From Owenia fusiformis (Eukaryota > Annelida > Polychaeta > Sabellida > Oweniidae): a stretch of DNA of 64,000 bases. Below the pieces are notes generated by a model that worked only from the letters and a program-made list of their open reading frames with translations, did no database searches and was not told the DNA's origin. Every line of letters begins with the position of its first letter. The stretch's first letter is position 1. Below are positions 35,205 through 47,712 of this stretch, one piece after another. The stretch lies in NCBI GenBank assembly GCA_903813345.2, contig CAIIXF020000002.1, positions 2,208,001 to 2,272,000 on the forward strand, read 5' to 3'. A program made the position numbers and the translations under genes.

Positions 35205-36067
35205 TTATGGTAGAGCAGGTGTCATGGGTGTAGCAGTGGGAGCAGCAGCAGCTGTCTCTTGAGTCCTAAATCGAGTGACCAGATGCTCTGACTTCAGTGC
35301 TGTATATCTGGAAATAGAACATAGATTAATTCATTTTATTTCATTGTCTTAATTTTAAAAAAATCTCCAAATTAAATAGTGGCCAATATCCCCGGGAATT
35401 TGACATATTTTGGGTTCTGTGCATTTCCGGTTATAAGAAATTGGCTGGTGCTGTTAGCCTAAAATAATTTTTTTTTATTCTTTTAAATTGTTCATCAACA
35501 ACAATGAATGTTACTAATCTAGTATTAAACTGGGTAAGGCCGGAGTGTATACTGTATCCGGGACATTAAACAGGATTGATTTGCCAGAAGACTCTATTGG
35601 ATTTCCGGTACATGCTTTTTAAGAACACGTTTTCAATTTCATTTTAAAAGATTTCTGTGTTTATATATCATATCAATATCTATTTCAAGTCACATATATT
35701 TTATACAGTAAACATTAGCGCAAGCGCTATTGACCGACATTATAAATTATAATTTTGCATCTACCCTGTCTCAAAGTCGAAATTATTTTATCATCTCTAG
35801 AAGTGATTTTCCTGGAGGTAATGCATTCGCCTAACATATGCACCTGTTTAAATCCCCAGGAAATGACCAAAATCAAACATATGACTGTCCAAAATCTGTT
35901 GCGCTAACTTCTCTCCCCCTTTATCTTTTGAACATTTTATTCAATGTACTGATTGGTTCCAAAAATAAAGCCATATTTTTGAGAACTTACTTTGTTTCTT
36001 GGACCTCCAATGGATGGGTATAAGGATCAGTCCTAAACGTTTCTTTGGCAAGCAATCTAATTGACTC
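35205..36067 (-). CDS. Unidentified minus-strand gene, last two exons (unit 1)
   Basis: On the minus strand, tttttgcag precedes exon 36067-35991 (77 nt, ESIRLLAKETFRTDPYTHPL then EVQETK), which ends at GTAAGT. After a 683-base intron, tatttccag precedes exon 35307-35205 (YTALKSEHLVTRFRTQET, an Ala run, then PTATPMTPALP and TAA). The phases match (2 bases + 1). The tail is Ala/Pro/Thr-rich. There is no start codon in these exons, so upstream exons are needed. A possible short exon ending at a GTAAGT donor lies at 37519-37491 and would also fit in phase. I cannot name the protein. Confidence 0.5.
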
Positions 36068-36393
36068 CTGCAAAAACGAAAAATTAATGAGTTTTATATT
36101 TTATTATAGATAAATCATAAATGTATTTCATCTTGTAATACTGATAGCTTTTCTCGAGCTTGCACCAAACCTATATCAGTATACTAAATGAAATCAACGA
36201 TTTTGCAAATTCATTTGAAAATACAAGGATTTCGAATTTCCCTTCTTTTAGATGACATTGGAATCAAAACAATTCAATATTACTGGTAGGCCTATACAAT
36301 AACTACATTTATATGGTTTTAATTTTGAAATTAAAATATAGTCAATTTCTGTAAAATGCTCAATGGCACACTAATGTTAAACATCCTAAAATA

Positions 36394-36740
36394 ATGGTGA
36401 TATGCCAATATGGCACGATGATATGAAATGAAATAAACAAACATGGTGATATAACATAGGAGACATGCATGATGGAATGAACATGGTAATATAACATGGG
36501 AGCATGATGATATAAAATGAACATGGTGATATAACATTAGACCATGGTGATATGAAATGAACATGGTGATATAACATGGGAGCATGGTGATATGAAATGA
36601 ACATGGTGATATAATATGGGAGCATGGTGATATGAAATGAACATGGTGATATAGTATGGGAGCATGATGATATGAACATGATGATATGGCATGGGTGGAA
36701 TGATTGGTGGACGGTCCAAACATGGTGATATGACATGGGG
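36394..36740. repeat. ~40-bp 'catggtgatat' minisatellite, unit 1
   Basis: Alternating 'catggtgatatgaaatgaa' and 'catggtgatataacatgggag'. The period is not a multiple of three, and two or three minus-strand frames are open at once (His/Ser/Pro/Cys-rich), so the long ORFs here are repeat artefacts. Repeated at 40634-40980 and 44863-45209. Confidence 0.9.
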
Positions 36741-38112
36741 GCACTATTCCAACAATACGCTGAATAAGCAAAATGAAAATATATTATTATTAGATTTCAT
36801 AAAACTGTTATAACGTTTACTCTACGCACCTAGCCTAAATAGCTTTAAGCATGTTGCATTCCCGGTTGCATTCCACATTACTAATACATGGCCCCTCATC
36901 CATTGATTATGTATCGTATTCTTCACTGCCTTCACTCCTCATGATATGCCAACATCTGACCAATGCCAACATCAAGTCTATAAAAGAAAAGGTAGCCTAG
37001 AAATGCATTGCCGATCACAGACACGGGAACAAGAGTTCATCCCCCTCCCACCCACTACATTAGCTATACAGTGATTGGGGGAGGTGGATTTAAATCTTCC
37101 TGGGCCTGTGTTGCCGATAGAAAGTGATCTTTTAGAAATCTAGGCCTAAAGAATAAAAAATTAAATTTAAAACTGAAATCACTCAGAAATTACATTTTGG
37201 CCCATGTCTGGCTTCATTCAGAAGATATTATGCATTGTAGATTAGGCTATTAATTAATATATTTTCAAAAACTCCAAGGAACTAAACTTAGTCTATGCTC
37301 TGGACTTTCACTTTCAGTGACTTTGCAAAAAAATGTTCAACATCAATAGTCTATCTGAAATCATTTTTATCTCTAAATTTCACCCTAGCCTATCCACAGA
37401 GCCTATCCGGTATTTGAAAGTTTTCTATATAATAGGTGCACCTAACCTATGCTCATTTATTCATAACAAACCAATCAAATATATACTTACATGTGAAAAT
37501 CGCAGACAGATGGCAGAGACTGGCACAGAAATCAAAATTTAAATATGTGGCTTCTCAAACCTCCTGTATGAGTCATAGAATGTGTGACATCATAAGTCAA
37601 AAGTTCAAGGGGATTTCCCAGGGATTTCCCTAAGATGTCAAACTCAATGAAGAAATCACAATACAATAATGAATGTTCTTTAAAAATATATTTAATTTAT
37701 AAAGCTGAATTAAAGCAATGGACTTAAAGGACTATAATATGTCATTATAATGACATTGGAGAGCAAAAACAGGTATTTATTCATAATTAACCTGATATTT
37801 CTATATATTCTTATAACCTTCAAAAAAAGTAGGACTGACTGATCATTATCACAAATTCTTTTTTTTAATTTTTTTATTATTATTTTTTTCTCAATATACA
37901 TTTTCACTACACAAGACAGGATACAAGTGATTTGCTGTGAGCCGTTTTTACAAAGGAAATAGAAATACAAAGAATACCAAATTCGACACACAAACCCATT
38001 CCAATCACACGACATTCATTCATTTAAATTCGAAAGTAATAGAAATAATTTCGAAATAATAGATCCCCGAAAAGTTCATACAAAATTTTAATCATGAAAT
38101 TATAAGACTAGA

Positions 38113-38371
38113 ACGGCACCGTACGGTACCGTATCTCCAATCGGTACCGTACGGTACCATATTAAAAAACGGTACCGTACGGTACCGTCTGAGCAATACG
38201 GTACCATACGGTACCATATTCTCACGGTACCGTACGGTACCATCTACACGGTACCGTACGGCACCGTGTTCACGGTACCGTACGGTACTGTTTGAGCTTA
38301 CGGTACCGTACGGTACCATATTTCACGGTACCGTACGGTACCATAGCCAAAACGGTACCGTATGGTACCGT
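38113..38371. repeat. Right palindrome array, unit 1 (10 sites)
   Basis: Ten copies of the same palindrome separated by AT-rich spacers of about 5-9 bases, giving a period of about 26-29. Variants tend to replace the final GT with AT. Confidence 0.95.
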
Positions 38372-38758
38372 TGGAGATTGGCTGTGTAGTTGCTCACAAT
38401 ATTATGAGTTCAATATTATATCAGATTTGAACCTCTGAGAACATGTAGATGATTTTGAAAAAATAGTCAATTTGAAGCAAGTTGAAAAAGACTTTATTGA
38501 CCTTTAGAAGGTCATTGGAGGTCAAATCTTAAATCTGAAGACAGATCTGAACTTCTGAGAACTTCTTCAGATGATTTTTCTAACGATGAAATCAGTCTAA
38601 AGAGTATTTGCTAAGTAATTGGAAGTTGCAAGAATTTGTTACAGAGACCAACCGCCAATATAGACGACAACCGCCGTTAAAAGAGACGTAGAAGAAAACA
38701 AAAAAACGTTCATTATAAACTAATACACATGTACACCCCCAATCCGCACTCTGAAATC

Positions 38759-38922
38759 ACGGTACCGTACAGTACCGTATACAGTACCGTACGGTACCGT
38801 TTGCACGGTACCGTACGGTACATTAAGAGTATGGTACCGTACGGTACCGTAGGAGTACGGTACCGTACGGTACCGTTGGATTACGGTACCGTACGGTACC
38901 GTACGATGCCGTACGGTACCGT
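38759..38922. repeat. Left palindrome array, unit 2
   Basis: Same seven sites and spacers as unit 1. Confidence 0.95.
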
Positions 38923-39444
38923 TTCAGCTGTAATACTATACAGCACCATGTAAGCTAGACATTTTCATTTAATATTTTGAATATTTAATAAGCATTAAAT
39001 TACTATAGTATTTCAATAATATTTTTACTCTATTCTGAATGAATCAACTCATTGATTAAGCTTGTGAAGTACCTTGAAAGATTTGAGAAAAACAAACATT
39101 TCATTAAGAATTTCCATACTCTATTGCTTTTATAAAATTAAAATTGTACAAAATATCTACATATTTAGAATAACTAAATATGTCTATTTATATTTACATT
39201 AAAATCTACAATGTTTAATATGGAGACGCTAACGCGTATAGTACATAGTCCAACTACTCGGGCCATATCAAAACCAATACAAACATACAGAAGGCAGGGA
39301 GAGGAAACAGGGTAGAACTTGTGAGGTAAAAAAATTGATGTAGCGGAGGTTTAAAATTAAAATAATGAAATAAATGTTCTTGCGAAAATGTACTGGTTTT
39401 GATATGCTCCGAGTAGTGGGAGATCTAGGCCTAGAGTGTCCTTG

Positions 39445-40307
39445 TTATGGTAGAGCAGGTGTCATGGGTGTAGCAGTGGGAGCAGCAGCAGCTGTCTCTT
39501 GAGTCCTAAATCGAGTGACCAGATGCTCTGACTTCAGTGCTGTATATCTGGAAATAGAACATAGATTAATTCATTTTATTTCATTGTCTTAATTTTAAAA
39601 AAATCTCCAAATTAAATAGTGGCCAATATCCCCGGGAATTTGACATATTTTGGGTTCTGTGCATTTCCGGTTATAAGAAATTGGCTGGTGCTGTTAGCCT
39701 AAAATAATTTTTTTTTATTCTTTTAAATTGTTCATCAACAACAATGAATGTTACTAATCTAGTATTAAACTGGGTAAGGCCGGAGTGTATACTGTATCCG
39801 GGACATTAAACAGGATTGATTTGCCAGAAGACTCTATTGGATTTCCGGTACATGCTTTTTAAGAACACATTTTCAATTTCATTTTAAAAGATTTCTGTGT
39901 TTATATATCATATCAATATCTATTTCAAGTCACATATATTTTATACAGTAAACATTAGCGCAAGCGCTATTGACCGACATTATAAATTATAATTTTGCAT
40001 CTACCCTGTCTCAAAGTCGAAATTATTTTATCATCTCTAGAAGTGATTTTCCTGGAGGTAATGCATTCGCCTAACATATGCACCTGTTTAAATCCCCAGG
40101 AAATGACCAAAATCAAACATATGACTGTCCAAAATCTGTTGCGCTAACTTCTCTCCCCCTTTATCTTTTGAACATTTTATTCAATGTACTGATTGGTTCC
40201 AAAAATAAAGCCATATTTTTGAGAACTTACTTTGTTTCTTGGACCTCCAATGGATGGGTATAAGGATCAGTCCTAAACGTTTCTTTGGCAAGCAATCTAA
40301 TTGACTC
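39445..40307 (-). CDS. Unidentified minus-strand gene, last two exons (unit 2)
   Basis: Exons 40307-40231 and 39547-39445, identical in sequence to unit 1 including splice sites and stop. If transcription runs leftward through the array, each unit could supply an alternative or redundant 3' end. Confidence 0.5.
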
Positions 40308-40633
40308 CTGCAAAAACGAAAAATTAATGAGTTTTATATTTTATTATAGATAAATCATAAATGTATTTCATCTTGTAATACTGATAGCTTTTCTCGAGCT
40401 TGCACCAAACCTATATCAGTATACTAAATGAAATCAACGATTTTGCAAATTCATTTGAAAATACAAGGATTTCGAATTTCCCTTCTTTTAGATGACATTG
40501 GAATCAAAACAATTCAATATTACTGGTAGGCCTATACAATAACTACATTTATATGGTTTTAATTTTGAAATTAAAATATAGTCAATTTCTGTAAAATGCT
40601 CAATGGCACACTAATGTTAAACATCCTAAAATA

Positions 40634-40980
40634 ATGGTGATATGCCAATATGGCACGATGATATGAAATGAAATAAACAAACATGGTGATATAACATAGG
40701 AGACATGCATGATGGAATGAACATGGTAATATAACATGGGAGCATGATGATATAAAATGAACATGGTGATATAACATTAGACCATGGTGATATGAAATGA
40801 ACATGGTGATATAACATGGGAGCATGGTGATATGAAATGAACATGGTGATATAATATGGGAGCATGGTGATATGAAATGAACATGGTGATATAGTATGGG
40901 AGCATGATGATATGAACATGATGATATGGCATGGGTGGAATGATTGGTGGACGGTCCAAACATGGTGATATGACATGGGG
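40634..40980. repeat. ~40-bp 'catggtgatat' minisatellite, unit 2
   Basis: Identical in organisation to the unit 1 array. Confidence 0.9.
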
Positions 40981-42341
40981 GCACTATTCCAACAATACGC
41001 TGAATAAGCAAAATGAAAATATATTATTATTAGATTTCATAAAACTGTTATAACGTTTACTCTACGCACCTAGCCTAAATAGCTTTAAGCATGTTGCATT
41101 CCCGGTTGCATTCCACATTACTAATACATGGCCCCTCATCCATTGATTATGTATCGTATTCTTCACTGCCTTCACTCCTCATGATATGCCAACATCTGAC
41201 CAATGCCAACATCAAGTCTATAAAAGAAAAGGTAGCCTAGAAATGCATTGCCGATCACAGACACGGGAACAAGAGTTCATCCCCCTCCCACCCACTACAT
41301 TAGCTATACAGTGATTGGGGGAGGTGGATTTAAATCTTCCTGGGCCTGTGTTGCCGATAGAAAGTGATCTAGGCCTAAAGAATAAAAAATTAAATTTAAA
41401 ACTGAAATCACTCAGAAATTACATTTTGGCCCATGTCTGGCTTCATTCAGAAGATATTATGCATTGTAGATTAGGCTATTAATTAATATATTTTCAAAAA
41501 CTCCAAGGAACTAAACTTAGTCTATGCTCTGGACTTTCACTTTCAGTGACTTTGCAAAAAAATGTTCAACATCAATAGTCTATCTGAAATCATTTTTATC
41601 TCTAAATTTCACCCTAGCCTATCCACAGAGCCTATCCGGTATTTGAAAGTTTTCTATATAATAGGTGCACCTAACCTATGCTCATTTATTCATAACAAAC
41701 CAATCAAATATATACTTACATGTGAAAATCGCAGACAGATGGCAGAGACTGGCACAGAAATCAAAATTTAAATATGTGGCTTCTCAAACCTCCTGTATGA
41801 GTCATAGAATGTGTGACATCATAAGTCAAAAGTTCAAGGGGATTTCCCAGGGATTTCCCTAAGATGTCAAACTCAATGAAGAAATCACAATACAATAATG
41901 AATGTTCTTTAAAAATATATTTAATTTATAAAGCTGAATTAAAGCAATGGACTTAAAGGACTATAATATGTCATTATAATGACATTGGAGAGCAAAAACA
42001 GGTATTTATTCATAATTAACCTGATATTTCTATATATTCTTATAACCTTCAAAAAAAGTAGGACTGACTGATCATTATCACAAATTCTTTTTTTTAATTT
42101 TTTTATTATTATTTTTTTCTCAATATACATTTTCACTACACAAGACAGGATACAAGTGATTTGCTGTGAGCCGTTTTTACAAAGGAAATAGAAATACAAA
42201 GAATACCAAATTCGACACACAAACCCATTCCAATCACACGACATTCATTCATTTAAATTCGAAAGTAATAGAAATAATTTCGAAATAATAGATCCCCGAA
42301 AAGTTCATACAAAATTTTAATCATGAAATTATAAGACTAGA

Positions 42342-42600
42342 ACGGCACCGTACGGTACCGTATCTCCAATCGGTACCGTACGGTACCATATTAAAAAACG
42401 GTACCGTACGGTACCGTCTGAGCAATACGGTACCATACGGTACCATATTCTCACGGTACCGTACGGTACCATCTACACGGTACCGTACGGCACCGTGTTC
42501 ACGGTACCGTACGGTACTGTTTGAGCTTACGGTACCGTACGGTACCATATTTCACGGTACCGTACGGTACCATAGCCAAAACGGTACCGTATGGTACCGT
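42342..42600. repeat. Right palindrome array, unit 2
   Basis: Same ten sites and spacers as unit 1. Confidence 0.95.
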
Positions 42601-42987
42601 TGGAGATTGGCTGTGTAGTTGCTCACAATATTATGAGTTCAATATTATATCAGATTTGAACCTCTGAGAACATGTAGATGATTTTGAAAAAATAGTCAAT
42701 TTGAAGCAAGTTGAAAAAGACTTTATTGACCTTTAGAAGGTCATTGGAGGTCAAATCTTAAATCTGAAGACAGATCTGAACTTCTGAGAACTTCTTCAGA
42801 TGATTTTTCTAACGATGAAATCAGTCTAAAGAGTATTTGCTAAGTAATTGGAAGTTGCAAGAATTTGTTACAGAGACCAACCGCCAATATAGACGACAAC
42901 CGCCGTTAAAAGAGACGTAGAAGAAAACAAAAAAACGTTCATTATAAACTAATACACATGTACACCCCCAATCCGCACTCTGAAATC

Positions 42988-43151
42988 ACGGTACCGTACA
43001 GTACCGTATACAGTACCGTACGGTACCGTTTGCACGGTACCGTACGGTACATTAAGAGTATGGTACCGTACGGTACCGTAGGAGTACGGTACCGTACGGT
43101 ACCGTTGGATTACGGTACCGTACGGTACCGTACGATGCCGTACGGTACCGT
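42988..43151. repeat. Left palindrome array, unit 3
   Basis: Same seven sites and spacers as unit 1. Confidence 0.95.
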
Positions 43152-43673
43152 TTCAGCTGTAATACTATACAGCACCATGTAAGCTAGACATTTTCATTTA
43201 ATATTTTGAATATTTAATAAGCATTAAATTACTATAGTATTTCAATAATATTTTTACTCTATTCTGAATGAATCAACTCATTGATTAAGCTTGTGAAGTA
43301 CCTTGAAAGATTTGAGAAAAACAAACATTTCATTAAGAATTTCCATACTCTATTGCTTTTATAAAATTAAAATTGTACAAAATATCTACATATTTAGAAT
43401 AACTAAATATGTCTATTTATATTTACATTAAAATCTACAATGTTTAATATGGAGACGCTAACGCGTATAGTACATAGTCCAACTACTCGGGCCATATCAA
43501 AACCAATACAAACATACAGAAGGCAGGGAGAGGAAACAGGGTAGAACTTGTGAGGTAAAAAAATTGATGTAGCGGAGGTTTAAAATTAAAATAATGAAAT
43601 AAATGTTCTTGCGAAAATGTACTGGTTTTGATATGCTCCGAGTAGTGGGAGATCTAGGCCTAGAGTGTCCTTG

Positions 43674-44536
43674 TTATGGTAGAGCAGGTGTCATGGGTGT
43701 AGCAGTGGGAGCAGCAGCAGCTGTCTCTTGAGTCCTAAATCGAGTGACCAGATGCTCTGACTTCAGTGCTGTATATCTGGAAATAGAACATAGATTAATT
43801 CATTTTATTTCATTGTCTTAATTTTAAAAAAATCTCCAAATTAAATAGTGGCCAATATCCCCGGGAATTTGACATATTTTGGGTTCTGTGCATTTCCGGT
43901 TATAAGAAATTGGCTGGTGCTGTTAGCCTAAAATAATTTTTTTTTATTCTTTTAAATTGTTCATCAACAACAATGAATGTTACTAATCTAGTATTAAACT
44001 GGGTAAGGCCGGAGTGTATACTGTATCCGGGACATTAAACAGGATTGATTTGCCAGAAGACTCTATTGGATTTCCGGTACATGCTTTTTAAGAACACGTT
44101 TTCAATTTCATTTTAAAAGATTTCTGTGTTTATATATCATATCAATATCTATTTCAAGTCACATATATTTTATACAGTAAACATTAGCGCAAGCGCTATT
44201 GACCGACATTATAAATTATAATTTTGCATCTACCCTGTCTCAAAGTCGAAATTATTTTATCATCTCTAGAAGTGATTTTCCTGGAGGTAATGCATTCGCC
44301 TAACATATGCACCTGTTTAAATCCCCAGGAAATGACCAAAATCAAACATATGACTGTCCAAAATCTGTTGCGCTAACTTCTCTCCCCCTTTATCTTTTGA
44401 ACATTTTATTCAATGTACTGATTGGTTCCAAAAATAAAGCCATATTTTTGAGAACTTACTTTGTTTCTTGGACCTCCAATGGATGGGTATAAGGATCAGT
44501 CCTAAACGTTTCTTTGGCAAGCAATCTAATTGACTC
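43674..44536 (-). CDS. Unidentified minus-strand gene, last two exons (unit 3)
   Basis: Exons 44536-44460 and 43776-43674, identical coding sequence to units 1 and 2. No further upstream exon could be recognised between here and the MITE at 46916. Confidence 0.5.
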
Positions 44537-44862
44537 CTGCAAAAACGAAAAATTAATGAGTTTTATATTTTATTATAGATAAATCATAAATGTATTTCAT
44601 CTTGTAATACTGATAGCTTTTCTCGAGCTTGCACCAAACCTATATCAGTATACTAAATGAAATCAACGATTTTGCAAATTCATTTGAAAATACAAGGATT
44701 TCGAATTTCCCTTCTTTTAGATGACATTGGAATCAAAACAATTCAATATTACTGGTAGGCCTATACAATAACTACATTTATATGGTTTTAATTTTGAAAT
44801 TAAAATATAGTCAATTTCTGTAAAATGCTCAATGGCACACTAATGTTAAACATCCTAAAATA

Positions 44863-45209
44863 ATGGTGATATGCCAATATGGCACGATGATATGAAATGA
44901 AATAAACAAACATGGTGATATAACATAGGAGACATGCATGATGGAATGAACATGGTAATATAACATGGGAGCATGATGATATAAAATGAACATGGTGATA
45001 TAACATTAGACCATGGTGATATGAAATGAACATGGTGATATAACATGGGAGCATGGTGATATGAAATGAACATGGTGATATAATATGGGAGCATGGTGAT
45101 ATGAAATGAACATGGTGATATAGTATGGGAGCATGATGATATGAACATGATGATATGGCATGGGTGGAATGATTGGTGGACGGTCCAAACATGGTGATAT
45201 GACATGGGG
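44863..45209. repeat. ~40-bp 'catggtgatat' minisatellite, unit 3
   Basis: Identical in organisation to the unit 1 array. Confidence 0.9.
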
Positions 45210-46581
45210 GCACTATTCCAACAATACGCTGAATAAGCAAAATGAAAATATATTATTATTAGATTTCATAAAACTGTTATAACGTTTACTCTACGCACCT
45301 AGCCTAAATAGCTTTAAGCATGTTGCATTCCCGGTTGCATTCCACATTACTAATACATGGCCCCTCATCCATTGATTATGTATCGTATTCTTCACTGCCT
45401 TCACTCCTCATGATATGCCAACATCTGACCAATGCCAACATCAAGTCTATAAAAGAAAAGGTAGCCTAGAAATGCATTGCCGATCACAGACACGGGAACA
45501 AGAGTTCATCCCCCTCCCACCCACTACATTAGCTATACAGTGATTGGGGGAGGTGGATTTAAATCTTCCTGGGCCTGTGTTGCCGATAGAAAGTGATCTT
45601 TTAGAAATCTAGGCCTAAAGAATAAAAAATTAAATTTAAAACTGAAATCACTCAGAAATTACATTTTGGCCCATGTCTGGCTTCATTCAGAAGATATTAT
45701 GCATTGTAGATTAGGCTATTAATTAATATATTTTCAAAAACTCCAAGGAACTAAACTTAGTCTATGCTCTGGACTTTCACTTTCAGTGACTTTGCAAAAA
45801 AATGTTCAACATCAATAGTCTATCTGAAATCATTTTTATCTCTAAATTTCACCCTAGCCTATCCACAGAGCCTATCCGGTATTTGAAAGTTTTCTATATA
45901 ATAGGTGCACCTAACCTATGCTCATTTATTCATAACAAACCAATCAAATATATACTTACATGTGAAAATCGCAGACAGATGGCAGAGACTGGCACAGAAA
46001 TCAAAATTTAAATATGTGGCTTCTCAAACCTCCTGTATGAGTCATAGAATGTGTGACATCATAAGTCAAAAGTTCAAGGGGATTTCCCAGGGATTTCCCT
46101 AAGATGTCAAACTCAATGAAGAAATCACAATACAATAATGAATGTTCTTTAAAAATATATTTAATTTATAAAGCTGAATTAAAGCAATGGACTTAAAGGA
46201 CTAAAATATGTCATTATAATGACATTGGAGAGCAAAAACAGGTATTTATTCATAATTAACCTGATATTTCTATATATTCTTATAACCTTCAAAAAAAGTA
46301 GGACTGACTGATCATTATCACAAATTCTTTTTTTTAATTTTTTTATTATTATTTTTTTCTCAATATACATTTTCACTACACAAGACAGGATACAAGTGAT
46401 TTGCTGTGAGCCGTTTTTACAAAGGAAATAGAAATACAAAGAATACCAAATTCGACACACAAACCCATTCCAATCACACGACATTCATTCATTTAAATTC
46501 GAAAGTAATAGAAATAATTTCGAAATAATAGATCCCCGAAAAGTTCATACAAAATTTTAATCATGAAATTATAAGACTAGA

Positions 46582-46840
46582 ACGGCACCGTACGGTACCG
46601 TATCTCCAATCGGTACCGTACGGTACCATATTAAAAAACGGTACCGTACGGTACCGTCTGAGCAATACGGTACCATACGGTACCATATTCTCACGGTACC
46701 GTACGGTACCATCTACACGGTACCGTACGGCATCGTGTTCACGGTACCGTACGGTACTGTTTGAGCTTACGGTACCGTACGGTACCATATTTCACGGTAC
46801 CGTACGGTACCATAGCCAAAACGGTACCGTATGGTACCGT
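46582..46840. repeat. Right palindrome array, unit 3
   Basis: Same ten sites, with one extra substitution in the sixth palindrome (near 46733). Confidence 0.95.
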
Positions 46841-46915
46841 TGGAGATTGGCTGTGTAGGTAACGTAATGACTAGTTTAGGCTGCGTAATGACTGGCTTGG
46901 CTGCACTCTACTTAA

Positions 46916-47712
46916 CCCCCCTATCACACCAAACTCGTTCTTACCCGTTCTTGCCAGTCCTACGAAAACGTCGTAAAACGGGCTCAATCTGGCTGTGGTC
47001 GGGAAATATGTCTGAAATAATTAGCTTCTTCGTTCTTAAACAGTCTTCAATACGTCCTTCTCGTTCGCAGTTCGTTCAGGTCGCACCACGTCGGTGTGCA
47101 ACGTAGTAGAACGCGTCCCTTAGTCCAGAAGGTCAACATGACCTGATTACAGAACGTTATGGTCGCCATCGAATTTTGAATCGATTCAAAATTCTAAAAT
47201 CACATTCCCGTCTGAGAACGATCATAAAGTTCGTAAATAGACCTTAGAAAGTTGCAGCTACGTTCATTCCGTTCGCACACAGTTTTGAAGAACGCAGTGG
47301 CAACTTGTTTGGTGTGATAGCTATATTTTTGCTAACTCGTTCATAAGCAGTGTTAAATACGTTGTCAATCAGTTTAAACCCGTTTGCAATTAGTTCTACC
47401 TCGTTCTCAACACGTCCTCAGACAATTCAACTCGTTGTTAAAACGTCCCTAGTAGGATTGAAGTACGACGGTTCCGTTCGTAGTACGTCCAGCTCGTCGT
47501 TAGTACGGTGTCACTCGTTCTAATTGTAGAACGTGACGACCACGAGAACATTTTGAGCATTGTCTAAGTTCTAGAGGACCTACCCGTTCGAGTACGTTCG
47601 ATGACGTTTGTTAATAGATACCAAACGGTTCTTAGTAGGTCCAGTCCGTTCGTACACAGTTGAAGCCCGTTTTTGAGAACGTAGTGAGAACTAGTTTGGT
47701 GTGATAGTAGGG
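46916..47712. mobile_element. piggyBac-like MITE (797 bp)
   Basis: Flanked by TTAA at 46912-46915 and 47713-47716. Ends CCCCCCTATCACACCAAACT and, inverted, CCCTACTATCACACCAAACT. TTAA duplication with C-run termini is the piggyBac signature. No transposase is present. Internal 'aacgtagtagaacg'-type segments match the 580-bp relative at 10422-11001 in reverse orientation. It lies 57 bases past the truncated end of the third 4.2-kb unit. Confidence 0.8.

Larger units (their letters stand above)
34492..38731. repeat. 4.24-kb tandem unit, copy 1
   Basis: First of three head-to-tail, nearly identical units, starting at 'tacacccccaatccgcactc'. Order: left palindrome array, minus-strand gene exons, 40-bp minisatellite, right palindrome array, ~360-bp tail. 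Only a few substitutions separate it from the next copy. Confidence 0.95.
38732..42960. repeat. 4.23-kb tandem unit, copy 2
   Basis: Shorter than copy 1 by 11 bases, lost near 41370 where copies 1 and 3 read 'gatcttttagaaatctagg'. Shares with copy 3 the variant 'gatatgctccgag' near 39405. Confidence 0.95.
42961..46858. repeat. 4.23-kb tandem unit, copy 3 (3' truncated)
   Basis: Ends after the right palindrome array at 'ttggagattggctgtgtag' and lacks the ~345-base tail found in copies 1 and 2. Private substitutions include one near 46204 and one near 46733 inside a palindrome. Confidence 0.95.

Noticed and set aside
36331-36771. 146-residue His/Ser/Cys-rich minus-strand ORF, repeated in each tandem unit
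   Set aside because: It follows a ~40-bp minisatellite whose period is not a multiple of three, and the other frames are open too. A typical repeat artefact.
38092-38319. Val/Arg/Tyr/Gly-rich ORFs over the palindrome arrays (both strands)
   Set aside because: A direct consequence of the repeated GGTACCGTAC sequence, which has few stops in any frame.
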